Part shown: positions 1 to 7,238 of the stretch, in pieces
Layout of the letters: each line of letters starts with the position of its first letter
How positions within the stretch are numbered: the stretch's first letter is position 1
Source: DASQPR01 sp963727415
Lineage (GTDB): Bacteria > Actinomycetota > Actinomycetes > Mycobacteriales > Micromonosporaceae
Assembly (NCBI GenBank): GCA_963727415.1
Contig: CAVSGF010000003.1
Coordinates: 248,001-312,000, forward strand
Length of the DNA: 64,000 nt
Reading direction: 5' to 3'
Translations under genes and position numbers: made by a program
Notes under the pieces: generated by a model
What the model saw: the letters and a program-made list of their open reading frames with translations, nothing else
Told to the model about the DNA's origin: nothing
The model's database searches: none

Positions 1-216
1 CCGTGGCTTCGCGCCGCGATTCCCGACCGCTCGATGCGTCGAGCCGCCGACGCCGCGGTGATGTGCACGAACTTGGCCATGACCAGGACGGTAGCCGACC
101 TTGGCGCCCGCCTAGAAGCCACACGAGGCCTGACGTCCCCGTCATGGCTCAACGCGCCAGCGGACCAGGCGACGACTTCCGCACCGCGGACATTGCGGGC
201 ATGTCGCACTGAGGCG

Positions 217-1371
217 TCAGCGAGCCTCGACCGTCAAGCGCGTCCAGTGACCGCCGCCGTCGTCGCTGCGGTACAGAGACCCACCGGCCATCCCGATGCT
301 GGTCGTCAACCAGAGCACGTCGTCTCCGACCGGATAGATGTCGTCGATGTGCTCTTCGTCCGGAAGGGGCACGTACCGCTGCCGCCACGGTCCGGCGAGG
401 TCATCGCTGACCCACGCGTCGTGGCCGAAAGCGCCCCAAACCCGACCGTCGGGTCCCCGCGCCAGCAGGTCGTGGCCGAGCGAGGCGGGTGGCATCGGGA
501 GACGGAAGGGACCGATCCAGCCACTAGCTGCACGGACGTAGCCGTAGGTGCCTTCCCACGAAAGGCGGACGCCCGCCTGCCGGCGGGAAACGGCGCGCAG
601 CGTCAACATGCTCCCGACCTGCGCACCCTGCACCGGAAACAGCCATGTCTCGGCGCTCTTCAGCACCCCCGGCGGCGACGCGAGATGCTGCCGCGTCCAC
701 GTAACGCCACCGCCGGTCGTGCGGTACAGAATGTCGGCCCGATGGCGGTCCTGCGCGATCAGAAGCCCGTTGGCCTGCGTGGCGAAAGCGATGTGGACCA
801 TCGGCAAATCTCCGGCACCGTCGAGGCGGCTCCAGGTCGCGCCGCCGTCCTCGGTCCGGGCCAAGTCCGTTCTCGGATAGGCGTCGGGCACGCCGACCAG
901 CAACGAGATCTTCCGTGGAGTCAGGAAATGCACGTCAGTGCCCTGCCGATCCGGCATCGAGCCCAGGGTCCACGTCGTCCCGCCATCCTGCGTGCCGACG
1001 AGGAACGAATAGAAGGGTTCCCCGACCGCGACCGGCCGCCCGTTGATCTCATTGCTGTATGCAGGCCACAATCCGACCACCAATCCCGCGCGGCGGACGT
1101 CGAATGCGCGCAGCCGCCCGAACACGCCCCCTGGCCAGGCCAGTTGACTCGTCCACGTGACTCCGGCGTCATCGGTCCGTAGCAGCCACGACATCGGCGG
1201 CGTCGTAGTGCCGACCACGGCCCACCCGGTCGTGCGCGAGGCGAAGGCCGCGGCATGAACCGGATGAGCGGACACCCGTCGCGGGGCGCCCGTTGCGGGC
1301 ACCTCGATCGGGGCTGCCAGCGCCGGGACTGATCGCCACGTTCCCTCGGTCGGCACGTCCCGCCCTTTCAT
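217..1371 (-). CDS. Asp-box (BNR/YCF48-like) beta-propeller protein
   Basis: A 384-residue protein with five Asp-box turns of the S/T-x-D-x-G-x-T-W type, at about residues 65-73, 126-134, 171-180, 217-226 and 367-376 (for example RTDDAGVTW and RTEDGGATW). This is the signature of a sialidase/YCF48-like beta-propeller, a scaffold found in sialidases, photosystem assembly factors and many secreted binding proteins. No catalytic sialidase residues can be assigned, so a binding role is only an inference. No signal peptide is visible at the chosen ATG. Because a strong hairpin lies only 27 bp upstream and the Shine-Dalgarno is weak, the N-terminus may have been lost. It stands alone on the minus strand. 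Confidence 0.75.
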   Translation of the reverse strand: MKGRDVPTEGTWRSVPALAAPIEVPATGAPRRVSAHPVHAAAFASRTTGWAVVGTTTPPMSWLLRTDDAGVTWTSQLAWPGGVFGRLRAFDVRRAGLVVGLWPAYSNEINGRPVAVGEPFYSFLVGTQDGGTTWTLGSMPDRQGTDVHFLTPRKISLLVGVPDAYPRTDLARTEDGGATWSRLDGAGDLPMVHIAFATQANGLLIAQDRHRADILYRTTGGGVTWTRQHLASPPGVLKSAETWLFPVQGAQVGSMLTLRAVSRRQAGVRLSWEGTYGYVRAASGWIGPFRLPMPPASLGHDLLARGPDGRVWGAFGHDAWVSDDLAGPWRQRYVPLPDEEHIDDIYPVGDDVLWLTTSIGMAGGSLYRSDDGGGHWTRLTVEAR

Positions 1372-1397
1372 TCGACACCAACATCTTCACCCAGCAC

Positions 1398-1432
1398 GGC
1401 TCCCGGGCGGTGATCGACACCGCCCGGGAGCC
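1398..1432. terminator. 15-bp perfect hairpin
   Basis: GGCTCCCGGGCGGTG (1398-1412) pairs perfectly with CACCGCCCGGGAGCC (1418-1432) around an ATCGA loop. There is no T-tract. It lies just upstream of the minus-strand propeller gene, so it would end a transcript coming from 1.5-1.9 kb. Confidence 0.6.
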
Positions 1433-1651
1433 GGTTGACCGGATCACGAAATCCTGGCTCACCCGAGCGAGCGGAGCCCGCCCGGGTGCGCGCTTATCAG
1501 AGTGAAAACGCCAGGTTGAATAGCACCGCGGCTCGGACGAAGGAGGGGTCGTTGCCGAGGACGCCAGCCCCCGGAGGACGCCCTCCGCGAGGATGCCGGC
1601 GCTCAAGGCTCCGCGTCGCCGCGACGACGGCCGGTGAAGGCTGATGGCGAT
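1433..1651. other. Unassigned intergenic stretch
   Basis: No recognisable gene. One minus-strand frame ending at 1497 reads GNDPSFVRAAVLFNLAFSL before its stop. That looks like a real protein tail, possibly a gene remnant, but I cannot assign it to a family. Confidence 0.3.
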
Positions 1652-1927
1652 TCAGCTTCTCCTGTGCAGCTCCCGCTGAACATCGTCGTCCGTGACCTCG
1701 TGGCGGTAGAACGTATTCCACGCTGACAAGATCAGGACCACACCCCAAACCGCCAACACCCAGCCAGGCCAGAAGTAGCCGGAGCCGGTGACGGCCCAGA
1801 TCCCGACCAACAACGCGTTGACCACGACGTATCCGACCAAGTCGCCACGGAACTTGTGCTTCCTGACCGCACGCGCACGAGCAAGTTCGTACTCCGACTT
1901 CGTGTCAGGTGTCGTCATCGTGGCCAC
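1652..1927 (-). CDS. 2TM domain-containing small membrane protein
   Basis: A 91-residue protein. A charged N-terminal helix (residues 10-28, ARARAVRKHKFRGD) precedes two hydrophobic segments at about 30-48 and 53-69, and a short acidic tail follows. This matches the 2TM domain family (PF13239-like), often found alone or fused to histidine kinases and LytTR regulators. The motif of R/K-rich helix, TM, W-x-F-W-P-x-W, TM is clear. Its function is unknown. It sits alone on the minus strand, about 120 bp from the 3' end of the SDR gene. Confidence 0.75.
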   Translation of the reverse strand: MATMTTPDTKSEYELARARAVRKHKFRGDLVGYVVVNALLVGIWAVTGSGYFWPGWVLAVWGVVLILSAWNTFYRHEVTDDDVQRELHRRS

Positions 1928-2045
1928 CCCCCTCCGTCAGACCCGTTCACCATCAGGCTGCCTTCACCTGCGCGGATCGCACGAGGGCCGTAAGTCCGGG
2001 ACGACCAAGGACATCTACCCGATCCTTACCTCCAAAGACTCTCGG

Positions 2046-2741
2046 TCAGCCAGACGATGCCACCGTTGCCCCGCCGTCAACCGGCATGATCACTCCGGTC
2101 ATCAAGTCAGAACCAATGAGGTACCCGATCGCGTCCGCGATATCCGCAGGCGATGCGATCCGCCCTACCGCGGAACCGGCAGCGAACGACGTGAACTGCG
2201 CCTGCCGCTGATCCTCCGGCAGGAAGTCCCACCAGGGCGTGTCCACGACGCCCGGACTCACCGCGTTGACTCGTACCGGTGCCAGCTCCGCCGCCAGCGG
2301 CGGCACCATCCGCTCGATCGCACCGTTGGCCGCGGCCAGCGCCACCGTCCCCGGATACGCGGCGCGGGCGCTGGCCGCGGACACCATCGTGATCGAGCTG
2401 GTGACCTGGGCTTCCCGGATGCTGTGCAAGTACCCGAACAGCTTGCCGGCGAACGCGGCCTCGATGTCGTCGAAGCGGATGTCCCGGATCGGCCCGGCCC
2501 CGCCCGCGCCCGGGCTGAACGTCAGGACCAAGTGCTCGAACGACCCGGTCCGGCCGAAAAAGTCGGCGACCGCAACCCGGTCGGTAGCGTCGACCCGCTC
2601 CGCGCCCGCGAACTTACCCGAGGCGGCGGCCAGTCTGCCCGCGTCCCTGCCGGTCACGATCACGTCAATGCCGCTCTTGGTCAGTTGCTCCGCGGTGGCC
2701 AGCCCGATTCCCGAGGTACCGCCCATCACCACTGCACGCAT
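2046..2741 (-). CDS. SDR family oxidoreductase, atypical active site
   Basis: A 231-residue protein, the usual short-chain dehydrogenase length. The Rossmann nucleotide motif GGTSGIG is at 7-13 and the C-terminal region has PVRVNAVSPGVVDTPWW, typical of the family. The catalytic YxxxK is replaced: the aligned stretch reads LAAAN (135-139). I recall this divergence from a known atypical SDR subgroup, so the gene need not be dead, but classical alcohol dehydrogenase chemistry is unlikely. The start ATG has GGAGGA upstream. It is divergent from a TetR gene across a palindrome, so it is probably that regulator's target. Confidence 0.85.
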   Translation of the reverse strand: MRAVVMGGTSGIGLATAEQLTKSGIDVIVTGRDAGRLAAASGKFAGAERVDATDRVAVADFFGRTGSFEHLVLTFSPGAGGAGPIRDIRFDDIEAAFAGKLFGYLHSIREAQVTSSITMVSAASARAAYPGTVALAAANGAIERMVPPLAAELAPVRVNAVSPGVVDTPWWDFLPEDQRQAQFTSFAAGSAVGRIASPADIADAIGYLIGSDLMTGVIMPVDGGATVASSG

Positions 2742-2770
2742 CTCTCGTCCTCCATAGTTTCAAACCGTTG

Positions 2771-2792
2771 CGTCTCGAATATATACGAGACG
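2771..2792. promoter_or_regulatory. 22-bp palindromic operator between SDR and TetR genes
   Basis: CGTCTCG, eight A/T bases, then CGAGACG. The whole 22-mer is a palindrome apart from one mismatched pair. Its AT core can serve as a -10 element. The position in the divergent promoter fits a TetR operator controlling both genes. This is inference from position and symmetry. Confidence 0.75.
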
Positions 2793-2818
2793 AGCCGTCT
2801 TGTAACATCGGGCAGGTG

Positions 2819-3397
2819 ATGACAGGTCGAGCACCCGGCCGCCCGCGCAGCGAGGCGTCCCGCCAGGCGATCCTGGTCGCCGCACTGAACCTGGTCCTGG
2901 AGATCGGGTACGCGGCCCTCACCATCGAGGGCATCGCGGCCCGGGCCGGCGTGGGCAAGCAGACGATCTACCGTTGGTGGCCGAGTAAGGCCGATGTGCT
3001 GCTCGAGGCCGGCGCCTTAAAGGCGGACTTACATGTGCCCATCACCGACCACGGCAGCTACGCGGCGGACCTCCGCGCATTCCTCGAGGCCAGCTACCGG
3101 ATCGCCAACCACGGTGAATTCGCCGGTCTGCTACGGGCCCTGATGGCCGAGGCGCAGATCAACCCAGCCTTCGGCGAACGGTTCACCACGGCGTTCCTGG
3201 CCCGTCGGCGAGACGCGCTGGCCGTTCTCACCGATCGCGCTCGCGAGCGTGGCGACCTGCCGGAGCATCCGAGCCCGGGAGTCGCCGCCGACATCGTGTT
3301 CGGCGTGATCTGGTACCGCGTCCTAGCCACCCACCAGCCCTTCAACGCAGACCTGGTCGATGACCTCATCGTCGTGCTGACAGGACGGGCGCCATGA
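2819..3397 (+). CDS. TetR/AcrR family transcriptional regulator
   Basis: A 192-residue one-component repressor. The N-terminal HTH (about residues 10-56) contains AILVAALNLVLEIGYAALTI and GVGKQTIYRWWPSKADVL, typical of the TetR DNA-binding domain. The C-terminal half carries a TetR_C-type ligand-binding helix bundle. I place the start at ATG 2819; GTG 2816 directly before it is an alternative. An upstream ATG at 2768 would put the palindrome inside the gene and is unlikely. It is divergent from the SDR gene and probably autoregulated through the palindrome at 2771-2792. Confidence 0.88.
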   Translation: MTGRAPGRPRSEASRQAILVAALNLVLEIGYAALTIEGIAARAGVGKQTIYRWWPSKADVLLEAGALKADLHVPITDHGSYAADLRAFLEASYRIANHGEFAGLLRALMAEAQINPAFGERFTTAFLARRRDALAVLTDRARERGDLPEHPSPGVAADIVFGVIWYRVLATHQPFNADLVDDLIVVLTGRAP

Positions 3398-3568
3398 TCC
3401 ACTTCGAACGAGTGGCAAGGCCCGTTGTCGTGGCGAGGTCGGCATCTGTTTCCGCTGACCCGACGGCTGGCGGGATCCGACCCACAACGCTTACCGCCGG
3501 CCTCAGGACTTGCGGGTGCAGGATGTCAAGGTTGAATTGACGTTTGTAGCGCAATTTAGTTAGCGGTA

Positions 3569-3604
3569 GTCGGCGTGTTCCACCGATTGGTGGAGCACGC
3601 CGAC
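3569..3604. terminator. Convergent-gene hairpin, 16-bp stem
   Basis: GTCGGCGTGTTCCACC pairs with GGTGGAGCACGCCGAC around GATT, with a single G-T wobble. It lies between the plus-strand TetR gene and the minus-strand Rhs remnant and can terminate from either side. The remaining 3398-3568 holds no recognisable gene. Confidence 0.65.
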
Positions 3605-3624
3605 CGACATCCGCTATCTCGTGC

Positions 3625-3858
3625 CTAGTCCCGCGGGCGCTCAGTCGCGCTGTTTCTAAGCACCATCCCTGTGAGACCGCCAGCACTGAGGCCGGCCAGT
3701 CCCCCGGCGAGTCCGCTCTTCCACGAGACACCCAGACCAAATGCGAATGCTGTCAGAAGCTCCCCGGCAATTGCGACCGCAATGCCCACCAATCCGGCGT
3801 AGAAGCGCCCGTTCGGCCTGTTTTCAGTGGTAATGTCGCCGTCCTCAGCCAGTGCCAA
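3625..3858 (-). CDS. Small two-TM ORF after Rhs tip 1, possible immunity-type protein
   Basis: From a TTG at 3858 this frame encodes 77 residues: a polar N-terminus, then two hydrophobic stretches (starting YAGLVGIAVAIAGELL and WKSGLAGGLAGLSAGG), then a charged tail. It overlaps the end of the Rhs C-terminal frame, which stops at 3753, as toxin/immunity pairs often do. No homologue is recognised. The immunity role is inferred from position and from a similar arrangement at 6204-6320. It could equally be the frameshifted tail of the Rhs remnant. Confidence 0.3.
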   Translation of the reverse strand: MALAEDGDITTENRPNGRFYAGLVGIAVAIAGELLTAFAFGLGVSWKSGLAGGLAGLSAGGLTGMVLRNSATERPRD

Positions 3859-4382
3859 TGGTTGGCCCAAACTGCCGCTCCGCAGGCGGCGACAAATCCG
3901 AGCGAGCCCGCCCACCATTTGCCGAAAAGCGCGGCCAAGAGTCCGCCCGTTCCCCATGGCAGGTAGGCACGACGGTCGCTTCCGGGACCACAATCAGGGT
4001 GGCGAAGGATATGGCCAGCTCGGTGGAATTCTCGTGCAGCCCGGTGGAAGTGTCTACGCGTTACGGCGTTATGCCACGCTCTGCTCCAATGAAAGCACAG
4101 CGAGTACCAGTGGTGGCGGACGCAGCTTCGGTCGAGGTCGACCTGGTTGGTTGGGTTCTGGCATGTGTGGTCGTAGCCGTTGCAGCTAGCGCCTGCGACA
4201 GGGTCGACGGAGAGGAACCGCCCGACGTTGGGGTTGTGGAGGCGTACGCCCATGAGGATGATGCCGTCGGGGTTGTCGGCGGCGCGTTGTTTGGTGCCGA
4301 GCCATGGCAGGGCGGGCATCGTGGGATCCGGGCCAGACGGTTGACGCGCGCTCGCGGCTCGTCGGGCCCGGGTCCCAACCAT
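3753..4382 (-). pseudogene. Orphan Rhs C-terminal tip 1
   Basis: The minus-strand frame carries the conserved end of an Rhs/YD-repeat core, including LMGVRLHNPNVGRFLSVDP followed by VAGASCNGYDHTCQNP and a VDLD that replaces the usual FDLDG. A variable C-terminal extension rich in His, Trp and Arg follows. Full Rhs proteins exceed 1000 residues and place this core hundreds of residues in. Here no YD repeats precede it, so this is a displaced tip without its delivery body. The extension probably once encoded a toxin domain, but its family is not recognisable. A second tip lies at 6325-6811. Confidence 0.7.
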
Positions 4383-4415
4383 GGCCGGTGGCCACAGCGA
4401 GCAGAACCCAGCCTG

Positions 4416-5618
4416 CTACGGGAGACTGACGTGGCCGCCCTTCATCTTCCACAGGAAGTACTTCTCGAACGCCACCTTGAACGCGTGGTTCTGCGGGCCG
4501 GGGATGAGCAAGCCGTGCTTGCGCGGCGGGAGCATCTTGTCGGCGAGGATCAGTACGCCGTTGTTGCCCGCGTCCATCACGCAGACGGCGGGAATGTCGC
4601 CGAACTTCTTCTCCTCCACCGGCTGCTTGCCCCGGATCTGCGCTGATATGTTCTTAGCCGCGACATGCGCCATCTGTTCGGTCGGGAAGCCGGTCTTCGG
4701 TATGCCGACCGGAGTTGGCGTAGTCCAGGGCGCTTGCACCGCGGCGGCCAACCCCACCGCGTAGATGTTGCCCCACTTCTGGGTCTGGTAGGTATCGCGA
4801 ACCTCGACAAAGCCGCCCGGGTTGGTCAGGCCCGGGGTGCTGCGCAGGAAATCCTGCCCGACGAACGGCGGAACGATCATCGAGAATGCGAACGGAAGCT
4901 TCTCGCCCTCGGATGTCACCACCACCCCGTCGTCAACCGCGGTCAACGACGTGTTCGTGCGGAACTCGATGTTCTCCTTCTTCAAGAACATGCCCAGCAA
5001 CTTCTCACCGTGGGGCAGTCCGCCAATACCGAAATGGCCCAGGAAGGGCTCGGACGTGACGTACGTGAGCTTCGTCTGCTTCTTCAGGCCAGCCTTGCGC
5101 AGCTGATGCGACGTGTTGAACAGGAATTCGTACGCCGCGCCGAAGCAGCTGGCGCCCTGTGTCGCGCCGATCACGATATCGCCGGGCTCTTCGCGGAACG
5201 CCTTCCATGCCTCGCCCGTGCGGATCGCGCTATCCAGCGTCGTGATGGTCTGGCTGTTTTCCCGCAAGCCGTCCACCGCGTCCATCTTGTTGCGCGTCCC
5301 GGTCGCGATGACCAGGTAATCGTACGGGTAGATCGCACCCGACGCCGTTCGCACGGTACGCGCGTCCGGGTCGATGAACTCGGCTGCGTCCACGACGAAG
5401 TCGACGCCGGCCGACGCCAACGTCGGTTCGACCTTGAAGGTAATACTTGCCGGGGTCCGCTTCGCGAACGGCAACCAGATCAGCGACGGATTGAACAGGA
5501 AGTGATCACGGTCGCTGATTACCGTAACGTCGACGTCCCCATGCAGCTCCTCCTTGACGGTTAGTGCCGCCGTCAGACCGCCAAAGTTCGCACCCAGAAC
5601 TACAACCTTGGAACGCAT
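4416..5618 (-). CDS. Sulfide:quinone oxidoreductase-like FAD-dependent oxidoreductase
   Basis: A 400-residue flavoprotein. The dinucleotide-binding motif GANFGGL is at 9-15, a second motif VIATGTRNK follows near 103-111, and the C-terminal KWGNIYAVGLAAAV segment binds FAD. GASCFGAAYEF (155-165) and AVCVMDAGNNG (344-354) each carry one cysteine, C158 and C346. These are the only cysteines, and they fit the redox-active pair of SQR enzymes, which oxidise sulfide and pass electrons to membrane quinone. The third cysteine of classical bacterial SQR is absent. The C-terminus is amphipathic (FEKYFLWKMKGG), consistent with membrane association. GGAGG precedes the ATG. It is monocistronic between two Rhs remnants. 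Confidence 0.8.
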   Translation of the reverse strand: MRSKVVVLGANFGGLTAALTVKEELHGDVDVTVISDRDHFLFNPSLIWLPFAKRTPASITFKVEPTLASAGVDFVVDAAEFIDPDARTVRTASGAIYPYDYLVIATGTRNKMDAVDGLRENSQTITTLDSAIRTGEAWKAFREEPGDIVIGATQGASCFGAAYEFLFNTSHQLRKAGLKKQTKLTYVTSEPFLGHFGIGGLPHGEKLLGMFLKKENIEFRTNTSLTAVDDGVVVTSEGEKLPFAFSMIVPPFVGQDFLRSTPGLTNPGGFVEVRDTYQTQKWGNIYAVGLAAAVQAPWTTPTPVGIPKTGFPTEQMAHVAAKNISAQIRGKQPVEEKKFGDIPAVCVMDAGNNGVLILADKMLPPRKHGLLIPGPQNHAFKVAFEKYFLWKMKGGHVSLP

Positions 5619-5861
5619 ACCGCCTCGCCTCCATGAACAAATCCTCTGCTAGCCGAGGATGCCGCGAGGTTGCACGGCCGCGTAGAGCCGAAAGTCCGCC
5701 GACTAGGAGGTCACAGGACCATGTCGAGGGCTCGCAGTCGTACCCAGGCACTGTCGCATTAGGCCATCCTGCGTTGCGGCTCCCTGACGATAGAAGGGTA
5801 TTTGTCCGACTCGGGAATGCAAACGCAGCCGTCAAATTCGATCTTGCAGAAAATCTTCGGG

Positions 5862-6203
5862 TCGAAGATCTTGACGATTGGCTAGCAACAGAACCGCCGG
5901 GCTTGACCTGGGCGATACGGGCCGAGTGTGCTCGTGCGTTCGTGGCCGGGTAGGTACCCGGCTGGCGGCGCCGGGAGATGTCGACGCCTGAGCCGTCTGG
6001 CATCGAGCGGGCGATGACGGCGATAAACTGGCGGTCGCCGGGGCAGGCGTTGCTCGCGCCCGTCGCCGCCGGAGGCGGGGTGTGCGCCCAGTGACGTGGT
6101 GGGCGCTGGCGTGCTGCGGCCTCGTCCCGATACTGCTGCCCTCGGCCTGGCTGATCGCCGAGGCGCTGCAGCCCCCGTCGTATGACCCCATTCGTCAAAC
6201 GGT
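5862..6203 (+). repeat. Direct repeat copy A (partial duplicate of 11.39-11.90 kb)
   Basis: This stretch is nearly identical to 11390-11901, but about 150 bp are deleted internally at about 6081, where GGCGGGGT joins GTGCGCCCAG. It contains the untranslated leader and part of the 5' coding region of the DUF998 gene. Identity stops abruptly at 6203, exactly at the stop codon of the small minus-strand ORF, marking a recombination junction. Confidence 0.85.
6082..6203 (+). pseudogene. DUF998 N-terminal fragment
   Basis: The frame reads RPVTWWALACCGL, then the first TM segment, then EALQPPSYDPIRQTV, which matches residues 52-92 of the intact DUF998 protein encoded at 11626-12393 with a single difference. 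It then runs into unrelated sequence. It lacks the rest of the protein and is a dead duplicate. Confidence 0.8.
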
Positions 6204-6320
6204 TTACGAATTTCTGCGCATGCGCTTTCTCCGTTCGATGCGCCCTATCAGTGGCATCACGAACAGTGTACCGACGCCGATGCCCAAAGCGATTGCTATG
6301 GCTTCCTTCAGATAGTCCAT
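6204..6320 (-). CDS. 38-residue single-TM ORF following Rhs tip 2
   Basis: ATG 6320 to TAA 6204. It starts MDYLKEAIAIALGIGVG, continues hydrophobic to about residue 26, and ends in a basic tail (RRKRMRRNS). It begins 4 bp after the stop of the Rhs C-terminal frame, with a TGGTGG Shine-Dalgarno-like sequence overlapping that stop, which suggests translational coupling. This is the position of an immunity gene in Rhs toxin modules, but that role is inferred. No family is recognised. Confidence 0.4.
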   Translation of the reverse strand: MDYLKEAIAIALGIGVGTLFVMPLIGRIERRKRMRRNS

Positions 6321-6324
6321 TTCG

Positions 6325-6811
6325 TTACCACCAAAGTGGGTGTCGATGCCGGCCGACGTATCGCAATGCTCTGCCCCATTTATTAAAGCCGCGGCCGCCG
6401 AAGCCGCCAGTAATGGCTCCGAATATGCCGCCCAACACCATATTTCCAGCATATCCACTCGTCGCTCGATGGCGTGTCCCTAATCTGTAGCTCACCCAGC
6501 CAGCAACGGCGCCGGATGCTGCACCGCATGCAGCACCGATCAATACGCCGACACCAGCCTCTAACCGTGGCGGCAGCAATACTGATGCAAGTGATCCATA
6601 CGGCGCTCGAAGCCACGCCTGCCCAAATTGTCGCTCGATATCGGTGATAGAAGTGGCGACCTGCATGGACCGCGTGGCGTGCCCATCCAAAGTGTCGCCA
6701 ACATTTCCCGTCGAGATCGAAACGATCGATCGGATTTTGACACGTGTAGTCATAGCGGTTGCAGCTTCGGCCCGCCACCGGGTCGACCGGTCCGAAATGG
6801 ACGTTCGGCTA
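6325..6811 (-). pseudogene. Orphan Rhs C-terminal tip 2, frameshifted
   Basis: After a TAG at 6809-6811 the frame reads PNVHFGPVDPVAGRSCN, then RYDYTCQNPIDRFDLDGKCW. This is the same Rhs core end as tip 1 (VDPVAG-SCN-TCQNP). An RATIWAGVASSAVWITC helix follows, then a jump to another frame reading GVGVLIGAACGAASGAVAG and FGGRGFNKWGRALRY, which stops at 6325. The order (core end, His/Arg-rich linker, hydrophobic glycine-rich segment) matches actinobacterial Rhs tips. At least one frameshift and the missing upstream core make it a remnant. Confidence 0.65.
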
Positions 6812-6899
6812 AGGCTTCCGCAAACCGCGGCAGTATCCGACCAGCCCAGAGACGATCGCGCGGCAAACGTGTTCTGCATCACTTGCGCTGGCTAGATGC

Positions 6900-7238
6900 A
6901 ACGCATGGCGAGGTGCCGAACGGCCAGGTGTGACGCGCGCCTCGCCGCCGTCATGCCACCATGATCGCGAACCGTGTACACTTCCCACCAAGGCTCCGCA
7001 CTGTGGAGTCGATCTTTGACCGCCACCGAACGCGGTCGCGGTTCGCACTTGTGATCCCGTCGAACAACTCGGCGTGCCATGTAGCGGGCCGAATTCCGGC
7101 CAGCAAAGGCTTTTTGTGACTTCACCTCGCACCAATCCGCGCCGCCGTGCGCACACTAGGAACCTCTCTTCGCACACCGCCAACGCCAGCGGCAACCGCC
7201 GCCGGGACGATTCGAGGCCGGCGGCACCGGGCACTCGG
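6900..7238. other. Region upstream of the helicase gene
   Basis: No confidently recognised gene. It includes a leader on the helicase strand. A weak minus-strand match to the C-terminal motif of CadI/ArsI-type proteins near 6960-7020 is discussed among rejected items. Confidence 0.3.

Noticed and set aside
34..1182. Long plus-strand open frame antisense to the propeller gene
   Set aside because: It has an Arg/Pro/Ala-rich composition with no motif and mirrors a convincing Asp-box protein on the other strand; a typical GC-rich shadow frame.
1497..1560. C-terminal-like peptide GNDPSFVRAAVLFNLAFSL
   Set aside because: It may be a gene tail, but no family, start or upstream continuity can be shown.
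6892..7125. Minus-strand peptide KDRLHSAEPWWEVYTVRD resembling the tail of CadI/ArsI glyoxalase-fold proteins
   Set aside because: The match is about ten residues, the metal-binding part is missing and the surrounding frame is not protein-like; not enough to call a remnant.
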